Shown in pieces: positions 1 to 5,641 of a stretch of DNA of 6,267 bases (its first letter is position 1; each line of letters starts with the position of its first letter). Origin of the DNA: an uncultured Burkholderiales bacterium (GTDB taxonomy: Bacteria > Pseudomonadota > Gammaproteobacteria > Burkholderiales > Burkholderiaceae); contig CAIMWY010000415.1 of assembly GCA_903845315.1 (NCBI GenBank), positions 1-6,267 of the forward strand, written 5' to 3'. The position numbers were made by a program, and so were the translations under genes. The notes below the pieces were generated by a model. The model ran no database searches. It worked only from the letters and a program-made list of their open reading frames with translations, and was not told the DNA's origin.

Positions 1-1
1 G

Positions 2-448
2 CTGCGCCGCCTCAACGCGGGTCAACTGGCACGCTATGTGTGCGACTTTCCTGAGCCCGGTTTGATTGCCCACCCGGGAGTGATTGCCATGCCGCACATC
101 GGCGCGAGCACCGAAGAGTCCGAAGAAAACTGCGCCGTCATGGCTGCCAACCAGTTGATGAACTACCTTGAAAACGGCCATGTCATCAATTCGGTCAACT
201 TTCCAGCCATCCACATGGACCGCAGCCCGGGCACCAGCCGCATCACCTTTTGCAACGACAACGTCTCTGGCGTGTTGGGCCATGTGCTGTCGGTGTTGGC
301 CGATCGCCAGGTGAATGTGATCGACATGGTCAACAAGAGCTTGGGCGAGCTGGCGATCAACATCATCGACGTGGCCAGCCCACCGTCTGACGATGTGCTC
401 AACGCCATACGCTGCGTGGCGCATGTCATCCGTGTGCGTCTGATTTAA
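2..448 (+). CDS. serA: D-3-phosphoglycerate dehydrogenase, C-terminal 148 residues (5' end outside window)
   Basis: This enzyme oxidises 3-phosphoglycerate to 3-phosphohydroxypyruvate with NAD, the first step of cytosolic serine synthesis. The frame is open from base 2 with no start, so the gene enters from the left. Visible residues 1-70 are the end of the D-2-hydroxyacid dehydrogenase fold: a YVCDFPEP segment, then MPHIGASTEE, whose His (visible residue 32) is the family's catalytic acid/base, then EENCAVMAA and an NSVNFP linker. Residues about 80-148 are a single ACT domain (FCNDNVSGVL, then QVNVIDMVNKSLGELA), the regulatory module that binds serine in E. coli SerA. This gives the compact ACT-containing form of roughly 390-410 residues. 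By my alignment from memory, the E. coli serine-contacting His is Asn here, while the two Asn contacts are kept. The stop TAA at 446-448 is followed by a hairpin and a 54-base gap. The identity is secure; feedback behaviour is inference. Confidence 0.93.
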   Translation: MRRLNAGQLARYVCDFPEPGLIAHPGVIAMPHIGASTEESEENCAVMAANQLMNYLENGHVINSVNFPAIHMDRSPGTSRITFCNDNVSGVLGHVLSVLADRQVNVIDMVNKSLGELAINIIDVASPPSDDVLNAIRCVAHVIRVRLI

Positions 449-453
449 CAGCT

Positions 454-481
454 GCGACCTTGGGCTTGGCGCCAAGGTTGT
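454..481 (+). terminator. Hairpin after serA, possible weak terminator
   Basis: ACCTTGG (457-463) pairs perfectly with CCAAGGT (472-478) around an 8-base loop. C455-G480 and two G-T wobbles can lengthen the stem to about ten pairs. The loop side also contains the perfect 12-base palindrome CTTGGCGCCAAG (465-476), so two folds compete. It sits 8 bases after the serA stop, as a terminator would, but the following bases (TGGTGAATCTG) are not a T-run. It may attenuate or stabilise the serA 3' end rather than terminate fully. Confidence 0.4.
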
Positions 482-502
482 GGTGAATCTGAAGCACCCT
501 GC

Positions 503-1036
503 ATGTACCGCCTCATCAACGCCATAGGTTTTCAAACCGCTTGGTGGGCCTGCGTTGCGGGCGTCGGCCATGGCCTAGAGGTGTCGGCCCTTGCGTATTG
601 CTCAGCACTGGCCGCAGCGCATCTTGTTTACGTGGACAAACGCTGGCAAGAGCTCCAGCTTGCAGCGGTGGCTCTGGCCATCGGCGTGGGGGTGGATACC
701 GCGCTGCAGTACTTTTCTGTGATTCATTTTTATGGATGGGCACTGTGGGATGTGAGTCCTTTTTGGTTGTGGGCGCTGTGGGTGTTGTTTGCCATGACCT
801 TGAACGCATCGCTCTCGTTCCTAAAAACGCAGCCCTTGTGGCTGTCTGGCGCAGCGGGCCTGCTGTTTGGCCCTCTCACCTACTACGCAGGTGCCAAGCT
901 GGGGGCGGCATCGTTTGACGCCTCAGCCACCCACGTGTTGGCGCTGGCCTTGGCGTGGATGTTGGCGCTGCCAGTGATGGTCATGGTGGCGACAAGAATT
1001 TCTGCAAATGTGGCTATCCTTGAACGTTCGCCATAG
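503..1036 (+). CDS. DUF2878 family integral membrane protein
   Basis: A 177-residue, very hydrophobic protein with no known reaction. It opens with INAIGFQTAWWACVAG, the conserved start of DUF2878 proteins, and later has PFWLWALWVLFAMTLNASL (residues 86-104) and FGPLTYYAGAKLGA (122-135), the other family hallmarks. Six helices are likely, at about residues 7-24, 26-43, 53-72, 86-104, 112-131 and 143-164. One charged loop (VDKRWQE, 44-50) lies between helices 2 and 3, and the tail is short and basic. Length is normal for the family. ATG 503 has only a weak GAAG (491-494) as ribosome-binding site. From memory, the family often sits beside DUF1365, cyclopropane-fatty-acid-synthase-like and photolyase genes in a photo-oxidative stress cluster. 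None of these is in the window, so the context gives no function. Inner membrane location is inferred from the helices. Confidence 0.85.
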   Translation: MYRLINAIGFQTAWWACVAGVGHGLEVSALAYCSALAAAHLVYVDKRWQELQLAAVALAIGVGVDTALQYFSVIHFYGWALWDVSPFWLWALWVLFAMTLNASLSFLKTQPLWLSGAAGLLFGPLTYYAGAKLGAASFDASATHVLALALAWMLALPVMVMVATRISANVAILERSP

Positions 1037-1068
1037 ACACATGGCCAGCCCTTCCCGGGCAATTCCTC

Positions 1069-1072
1069 GGAG
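1069..1072 (+). promoter_or_regulatory. Ribosome-binding site deciding the binding-protein start
   Basis: GGAG at 1069-1072 lies 7 bases before ATG 1080. It selects this ATG over the in-frame upstream ATGs at 1008 and 1041, which would put a charged 12-24 residue extension before the signal peptide. Confidence 0.7.
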
Positions 1073-1079
1073 ACACAGT

Positions 1080-2054
1080 ATGAATATCAAACGTTTGGCA
1101 CTTGTCCTTGTGACCGTCATGGCAGCGGTCTCAGCCCCGACAGCCTTGGCGCAAAACTACCCCGAGCGGGCCATCACGGTGATCGTGCCGTTCACGCCAG
1201 GTGGCGTGTCTGACATCACCGCCAGACCGCTGGCAGCAGCCATGTCGGGCAACCTCGGCCAACCCATGGTGATTGACAACAAGGGCGGCGCCGGTGGCGC
1301 CATTGGCATGGCGGCAGCGGCCAAAGCAAAGCCTGATGGTTACACCTTGATGATGGCGCTGCCCAGCATGATCACCATCCCCATTTCCGATCGCATCAGC
1401 AACCGCGCGTCGAGTTTTCAGGTCAACCAATTCAAGCCCATTGCCCGCCTCACGGCCGACCCCACGGTGTTGGCTGTGCGCTCAGACAGCCCCTGGAAAA
1501 CATTGGCCGATTTTGTGCGTGATGCACGCGCCAAGCCAGACACCATCTCTTATAGCAGCTCAGGCCTGTATGGCACCACCCATGTGGCCATGGAAATTTT
1601 GGCCTATGCCGCCAACTTGAAACTGGTGCATGTGCCCTACACCGGCGGCGGCTTGCAAGTGAATGCCTTGTTGGCTGGGCATGTGGACGCCACCATGCAA
1701 ACGCCCGGCGCCATTGCTGGACACATTGCCTCAGGCAAAGTGCGCGTCTTGGCTTCGATGAGCCGGGATCGCGTGGCCACCCTGCCCGATGTGCCCACGG
1801 CCACTGAACAAGGTTTCAAAGGTGAGTTCTATCTTTGGACCGGCCTATTTGTTCCAACGGGCACACCCACGCCCATCGTCAACCGCTTGCGCGCTTCGGT
1901 GAAGGAGGCTGCGAGCCAAAACCTTTTCAAACATGCCATGGCAACGCTGAACACACCCATCCAGTATTTGGACTCCGACGACTTCGCCAGCTTCATCGTG
2001 GAAGACACCAAGCGCCTCGACGCGGTGTTGACCAATATGGGTGAAATCAAATAA
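1080..2054 (+). CDS. Tripartite tricarboxylate transporter-type substrate-binding protein (Bug/TctC family)
   Basis: A 324-residue exported protein that captures a small organic acid in the periplasm, usually for a TctA/TctB membrane permease. Residues 1-24 are a signal peptide: NIKR, a hydrophobic core, then the cleavage site ALA|QN. The mature part starts YPERAITVIVPFTPGG (27-42), followed by SDITARPLA and NKGGAGGAIGMAAA (67-80), KPDGYTL (84-90), a VPYTGGG turn (185-191) and GHVDAT (200-205). These are the Bug landmarks that line the ligand cleft. The length matches the family. ATG 1080 is chosen because it gives a clean signal peptide and has GGAG upstream. No tctA or tctB is in view, as is common for Bug proteins, which are hugely expanded in Burkholderiales. 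The hydrolase gene 47 bases downstream suggests that the ligand is a carboxylate feeding that enzyme. The ligand itself cannot be read from the sequence. Confidence 0.93.
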   Translation: MNIKRLALVLVTVMAAVSAPTALAQNYPERAITVIVPFTPGGVSDITARPLAAAMSGNLGQPMVIDNKGGAGGAIGMAAAAKAKPDGYTLMMALPSMITIPISDRISNRASSFQVNQFKPIARLTADPTVLAVRSDSPWKTLADFVRDARAKPDTISYSSSGLYGTTHVAMEILAYAANLKLVHVPYTGGGLQVNALLAGHVDATMQTPGAIAGHIASGKVRVLASMSRDRVATLPDVPTATEQGFKGEFYLWTGLFVPTGTPTPIVNRLRASVKEAASQNLFKHAMATLNTPIQYLDSDDFASFIVEDTKRLDAVLTNMGEIK

Positions 2055-2101
2055 CACGCCCCACCGCATCACTTTTCTTTTAGCCTTTAACAAATTAGCT
2101 T

Positions 2102-3064
2102 ATGAAACTCATCAATCTTTCGGTCCATGGCATGCGACGCGTTGGCATACTCGACGGTGACCACGTGGTCGACGTATTGGCCGTGCATGAAGCACAACCC
2201 TTTTTGAGCACCACCGACATTGCTGCACTGGGCAGCACCGTCAGCGTCATTGCGCAGTGGGAACATTTGCATGCGCAGTTTGACAAAGCCGTGTCCCTCA
2301 GCCGCAGCGGCGTGGGCCGCACCCCGACCCAAAGCGCACACTTGCTCGCGCCCATGGCGCCTAGCACCATCTTGTGCTCTGGCAGCAACTACCTGAGCCA
2401 CAACCAAGAAAAAGCCAACGCCGACACCAGCGGCAAAGAGCCTGAGTTTTTTGTCAAAACCGGCGACTGCGTGGTCGGCCCCGACGAAGCCATCGTGTGG
2501 GACCCAGTGCTCACCAAAAAGCTCGACGGTGAAGTGGAATTGGCCGTGGTCATCGGCAAGCCCGGACGGCACATTGCCGTGAAAGACGCGTTAGACCATG
2601 TGTTTGGCTACACTATCGTCAACGACGTGACAGCGCGTGACCGCCAAGTGCGTCGCCGCCCCGATGGCTCGTACTGGTATGAGTTGGGCCGTGGCAAATT
2701 GTTTGACACCAGCGCGCCACTGGGCCCTTGCATCACCACCCGTGATGAAATTCCTGATCCGCAAGCCATCATGGTGCGCGCCTGGGTGAACGGCGAACTA
2801 CGCCAAATCAGCAGCACCTCGCAGATGATCTGGAGCGTGGCCGAGTTGATCCACTTTTTCTCAGTGAACATGACCTTGCGCCCAGGCATGGTCATCATCA
2901 CCGGCACGCCCAGCGGCACAGCGTGGTCGAGCGACGAAGAGTTGGGCGGCAAATGGGCCGGCACCAACGGCATGGTCAAAGCCCAGGGCTACCTGCAACC
3001 GGGCGACACGGTGGTGTGCGAGATTGACGGCATTGGGCGGCTGTCCAACCCGATCACGCGTTGA
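2102..3064 (+). CDS. Fumarylacetoacetate hydrolase (FAH) family protein
   Basis: A 320-residue soluble metal-dependent enzyme of the FAH superfamily, whose members hydrolyse, isomerise or decarboxylate beta-diketo or 2-oxo acids. Residues 1-75 are the variable N-terminal part (RVGILDGDHVVDV). The catalytic FAH domain runs from about residue 88 to the end. Its metal ligands are visible: E144 and E146 in LDGEVELAVV, and D175 in VNDVTARD. The H-x-x-E pair of the FAHD1-like catalytic lid is H100/E103 in NYLSHNQE. Other landmarks are K199 in GRGKLFDTSAPLGP, ITGTPSG (266-272) and GDTVVCEIDGIGRLSNP near the C-terminus. All key residues are present, so it should be active. ATG 2102 has no good Shine-Dalgarno, only a T-rich leader. 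Pairing with the Bug protein suggests a shared catabolic role. Acylpyruvase, 2-hydroxyhepta-2,4-dienedioate isomerase/decarboxylase or oxaloacetate decarboxylase are all possible, and I cannot choose between them. Confidence 0.92.
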   Translation: MKLINLSVHGMRRVGILDGDHVVDVLAVHEAQPFLSTTDIAALGSTVSVIAQWEHLHAQFDKAVSLSRSGVGRTPTQSAHLLAPMAPSTILCSGSNYLSHNQEKANADTSGKEPEFFVKTGDCVVGPDEAIVWDPVLTKKLDGEVELAVVIGKPGRHIAVKDALDHVFGYTIVNDVTARDRQVRRRPDGSYWYELGRGKLFDTSAPLGPCITTRDEIPDPQAIMVRAWVNGELRQISSTSQMIWSVAELIHFFSVNMTLRPGMVIITGTPSGTAWSSDEELGGKWAGTNGMVKAQGYLQPGDTVVCEIDGIGRLSNPITR

Positions 3065-3129
3065 AAGTGTGAGGCCTGTGCTGCTTGGCATGGGCCCTAA
3101 GATGTCGGGCATCGGCTTTAAAATCACGC

Positions 3130-5334
3130 ATGGAAATTAAAGTCAACTTTCTCGACAAGCTTCGACTAGAAGCCAAGTTCGATGACTTCACGGTGGTTGC
3201 CGACCAGCCGATCCGTTACAAGGGTGATGGGTCTGCGCCCGGTCCCTTCGATTATTTTTTAGCCTCATCGGCTTTGTGCGCGGCCTACTTTGTGAAGCTC
3301 TATTGCGACACGCGCAATATTTCGACTGAGCATATTCATCTGTCGCAAAACAACATCGTCGATCCAGAGAATCGCTACCAGCAGATTTTCAAAATTCAGG
3401 TGGCGTTGCCGCCCGACATTCAGGACATTGATCGACGCGGAATTTTGAATTCGATCGAGCGCTGCACGGTCAAGAAGGTCGTGCAAGCTGGGCCTGAATT
3501 TGTGATCGAGGAAGTCGAGAGCTTGGATGCCGATGCGCAGTCTTTGCTCACCTTAAAGCCAAGCCCCGATAGCCGCACCTTGATTGCGGGCAAAGACCTG
3601 CCGCTGGAGCAAACCATTGCCAATATGTCGGGCATCTTGGCAAGCTTAGGTATCAAGATTGAAATTGCTTCGTGGCGCAACATCATTCCTAATGTGTGGT
3701 CATTGCACATTCGCGATGCGCATTCGCCCATGTGTTTTACCAACGGCAAGGGCGCCACCAAAGAGAGCGCCTTGGCGTCGGCCCTGGGCGAATACATCGA
3801 GCGCCTCAGTAACAACCACTTTTATGCGGGTGCTTTTTGGGGCGAAGACATTGCCAATTCGGCGTTTGTGCATTACCCCAATGAGCGCTGGTTCACACCT
3901 GGCCCAGACGATGCACTGCCTGCAGAAATTTTGGATGCTTACTGCCTTCAGATCTACAACCCCGAGGGCGAGTTGTGTGGCTCACACCTGATCGACACCA
4001 ACTCAGGCCATGTGACGCGCGGTATTTGTTCGCTCCCTTTTGTGCGGAAATCAGACGGTGAAGTGGTGTATTTCCCGTCCAACCTGATTGAAAACTTGTT
4101 CGTCAGCAACGGGATGAGTGCTGGCAACACACTGGCCGAAGCGCAGGTGCAATGCTTGTCTGAAATTTTCGAGCGCGCGGTCAAGCGCGAGATCTTGGAA
4201 GGAGAAATCTGTTTGCCAGACGTGCCGCACGAGGTGTTGGCAAAGTACCCCAGCATCTTGGCTGGCATTCAAGGCTTAGAAGACCAAGGCTTTCCGGTGC
4301 TGGTGAAAGATGCATCTTTGGGCGGGACCTACCCCGTGATGTGCGTCACCTTGATGAACCCTCGCACGGGCGGTGTGTTTGCATCGTTTGGCGCGCATCC
4401 AAGCTTGGAGGTGGCACTCGAGCGCAGCCTGACCGAGTTGCTCCAAGGTCGCAGTTTTGAAGGCCTCAACGACTTGCCACCACCCACCTTTGAAAGCCAC
4501 GCCGTCACCGAGCCGAACAACTTCGTGGAGCATTTCATCGACTCCAGCGGCATTGTGTCGTGGCGTTTTTTCAGCGCCAAAGCAGATTTCGAATTTGTGG
4601 AATGGGATTTTTCTGGCGATGGCGACAACGCCACGGCCCAAGAGGCGGCCACTTTATTTGGCATTCTTCAAGGCATGGGCAAAGAGGTATACACGGCGGT
4701 GCATGACCAGTTAGGCGCCATCGCCTGTCGGATATTGGTACCCGGTTATTCAGAGGTCTACCCGATCGAGGATTTGATTTGGGACAACACCAACAAGGCC
4801 TTGTTGTTTCGAGCAGATATTTTGAACTTGCATCGCTTAGACGATGACAATTTGTCTGCCCTGCTAGACCGTTTGGAAAACAGCGAGCTCGATGAGTACT
4901 CTGACATTGCCACGTTGATCGGCATCGAATTTGATGAAAACACCGAATGGGGCCAACTGACGGTGTTGGAGCTCAAACTCTTGATTCATCTGGCCTTGCA
5001 GCAATTTGAGCCAGCCCATGAGTTGGTGGGCGCATTCTTGCAGTTCAACGACAACACAGTGGAACGTCGGTTGTTTTACCAAGCCTTGAACGTGGTGCTG
5101 GAGGTTCTGCTCGATCCAGACCTTGAGTTGCAAGACTATGAGGCCAACTTCCGACGCATGTTTGGCCATGATCGAATGGACGCAGCGATGGGCTCCGTCA
5201 ATGGCACCGTGCGCTTCTTTGGATTGATGCCCACGAATATGCAACTCGAGGGGCTTGAGAGGCACAAGCGGCTGATCGACAGCTACAAGAAGTTGCATAA
5301 AGCGCGGTCGCGGTCTCAGGAAAAAAGCTGCTAG
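3130..5334 (+). CDS. OsmC-domain/YcaO-domain fusion protein
   Basis: A 734-residue cytosolic fusion. Residues 1-140 are an OsmC-like domain: PGPFDYFLASSALCAAYF holds Cys50 and SIERCTVKKV holds Cys112, the two positions that act as the thiol pair in OsmC/Ohr peroxidases. Residues about 150-734 match E. coli YcaO end to end. The ATP/Mg site appears as GKGATKESALASALGEYIERL (E221, E224), then the Q-x3-E-x2-ER motif (Q341, E345, E348, R349) and ELLQGR (436-441). The all-helical C-terminal third (about 580-734) corresponds to YcaO's TPR-like part. YcaO folds phosphorylate peptide-backbone amides. E. coli YcaO is linked to beta-methylthiolation of ribosomal protein S12 with RimO. There is no C-terminal PxPxP, as in E. 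coli YcaO and unlike azoline-forming cyclodehydratases. ATG 3130 is chosen because OsmC homology begins there; no Shine-Dalgarno is visible. The fused family is known from beta- and gammaproteobacteria, with no function known to me. The protein ends in a lone Cys (residue 734). Confidence 0.93.
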   Translation: MEIKVNFLDKLRLEAKFDDFTVVADQPIRYKGDGSAPGPFDYFLASSALCAAYFVKLYCDTRNISTEHIHLSQNNIVDPENRYQQIFKIQVALPPDIQDIDRRGILNSIERCTVKKVVQAGPEFVIEEVESLDADAQSLLTLKPSPDSRTLIAGKDLPLEQTIANMSGILASLGIKIEIASWRNIIPNVWSLHIRDAHSPMCFTNGKGATKESALASALGEYIERLSNNHFYAGAFWGEDIANSAFVHYPNERWFTPGPDDALPAEILDAYCLQIYNPEGELCGSHLIDTNSGHVTRGICSLPFVRKSDGEVVYFPSNLIENLFVSNGMSAGNTLAEAQVQCLSEIFERAVKREILEGEICLPDVPHEVLAKYPSILAGIQGLEDQGFPVLVKDASLGGTYPVMCVTLMNPRTGGVFASFGAHPSLEVALERSLTELLQGRSFEGLNDLPPPTFESHAVTEPNNFVEHFIDSSGIVSWRFFSAKADFEFVEWDFSGDGDNATAQEAATLFGILQGMGKEVYTAVHDQLGAIACRILVPGYSEVYPIEDLIWDNTNKALLFRADILNLHRLDDDNLSALLDRLENSELDEYSDIATLIGIEFDENTEWGQLTVLELKLLIHLALQQFEPAHELVGAFLQFNDNTVERRLFYQALNVVLEVLLDPDLELQDYEANFRRMFGHDRMDAAMGSVNGTVRFFGLMPTNMQLEGLERHKRLIDSYKKLHKARSRSQEKSC

Positions 5335-5356
5335 GTGGTGATACCTAGCGGCCTTT
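5327..5356 (+). terminator. Hairpin terminator overlapping the YcaO-fusion stop codon
   Basis: GCTGCTAGGT (5327-5336) pairs with ACCTAGCGGC (5343-5352) across the 6-base loop GGTGAT: ten pairs with one T-G wobble. Six A residues (5321-5326) precede it and CTTT follows. The stop TAG (5332-5334) is inside the left arm. The T-run is short for strong rho-independent termination on the + strand. The A-tract would give a run of U for transcripts arriving from the opposite direction, so it could work both ways. Confidence 0.6.
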
Positions 5357-5482
5357 GTCGTTGCATATGGTGGTGGGGTGCGACCAGAGGGCAAAAGGTC
5401 TGGGAATAGCAATCCCCGGTCCTGACTAGCCACAGCCAGCCATCCCCAATTCGTAGTCAACTCGTCCAATGGGAGCCGCCAT

Positions 5483-5506
5483 TTCAATGTGTGCCTCTCT
5501 ATTGAA
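5483..5506. repeat. Inverted repeat 1, arms of 6, spacer of 12
   Basis: TTCAAT (5483-5488) and ATTGAA (5501-5506) are perfect reverse complements separated by 12 bases. The right arm touches the next inverted repeat directly. The site may be an operator for the downstream AbiEi-like protein, since AbiEi antitoxins repress their own operon by binding inverted repeats upstream. It lies about 80 bases before the predicted -35 box, which is far for simple repression. Confidence 0.45.
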
Positions 5507-5532
5507 TTGCGGACGGCGGTTCAAATCCGCAA
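5507..5532. repeat. Inverted repeat 2, arms of 7, spacer of 12
   Basis: TTGCGGA (5507-5513) and TCCGCAA (5526-5532) are perfect reverse complements with a 12-base spacer, the same spacing as the abutting repeat on its left. The left arm can alternatively pair with a second partner further right (5549-5556), so the region can adopt more than one fold as RNA or as a DNA cruciform. Confidence 0.55.
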
Positions 5533-5556
5533 ATCACCCGTAAATCTACGTCCGCA
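5508..5556. repeat. Long-spaced inverted repeat TGCGGACG / CGTCCGCA
   Basis: TGCGGACG (5508-5515) and CGTCCGCA (5549-5556) are perfect 8-base reverse complements enclosing 33 bases. The core TCCGCA therefore occurs three times in 49 bases: inverted at 5508-5513 and direct at 5526-5531 and 5551-5556. A minor palindrome CGTA-AATC-TACG (5539-5550) sits against the right arm. Confidence 0.5.
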
Positions 5557-5585
5557 GTCCAAGAATGCACTCAAATCAGAGGGGA

Positions 5586-5614
5586 ATGACACGTCGGACA
5601 AGAAACGCTAAAAT
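5586..5614 (+). promoter_or_regulatory. Sigma-70-type promoter of the AbiE operon
   Basis: ATGACA (5586-5591) matches the -35 consensus TTGACA at five of six positions. A 17-base spacer leads to TAAAAT (5609-5614), five of six against TATAAT. Transcription would begin near 5621, giving a leader of about 20 bases before ATG 5642. It is the best promoter match I found in the window and implies that the AbiE operon is transcribed independently of the genes to its left. Confidence 0.6.
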
Positions 5615-5641
5615 GCATGAAATTTCAATGAAAAAGCATCC

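Larger units (their letters stand above)
5335..5641. other. 307-base intergenic region between the YcaO fusion and the AbiE operon
   Basis: No convincing gene lies here on either strand. From left to right it holds the rest of the terminator hairpin (to 5356), a small hairpin CCAGA/TCTGG (5384-5388 with 5399-5403), two abutting inverted repeats (5483-5532) that overlap a longer 8-base inverted repeat (5508-5556), repeated AAATC words (5523-5577), and the promoter of the AbiEi gene (5586-5614). It is the longest non-coding stretch of the window. Its position between a housekeeping-type gene and a defence-type operon makes it the likely edge of an accessory insertion (inference). Confidence 0.6.

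Noticed and set aside
1008..1079. Upstream extension of the Bug protein to ATG 1008
   Set aside because: It would overlap the DUF2878 gene and put a charged segment before an otherwise clean signal peptide; ATG 1080 has GGAG at correct spacing.
2028..2057. TTGACC followed by TAACAC as a promoter for the FAH gene
   Set aside because: The -35 match is good, but the -10 element matches only about three of six positions, and the sequence lies mostly within the binding-protein coding region.
3085..3129. Upstream extension of the YcaO fusion to ATG 3085
   Set aside because: The extra 15 residues (Arg/Ala/Cys-rich) do not look like OsmC sequence, and the homologous region starts at MEIKVNFLDK (3130).
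3102..3140. 12-codon leader ORF (MSGIGFKITHGN) overlapping the YcaO-fusion start, considered as a precursor or leader peptide
   Set aside because: It has no ribosome-binding site, no Cys/Ser/Thr-rich core of the kind YcaO enzymes modify, and such a short ORF is expected by chance.
4864..5487. 207-codon open frame on the minus strand
   Set aside because: Most of it is antisense to the YcaO fusion, whose coding identity is secure. It has no recognisable domain and no visible ribosome-binding site; its N-terminal part over the gap is not convincing alone.
5515..5531. tRNA T-arm-like sequence (GGCGG-TTCAAAT-CCGCA) in the intergenic region
   Set aside because: The arm has a mismatch in its outer pair, no 5' acceptor strand or anticodon arm lies at the right distance upstream, and no CCA follows. 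It is also explained by the inverted repeats. It could be a decayed tRNA end used as an integration site, but nothing else supports that.
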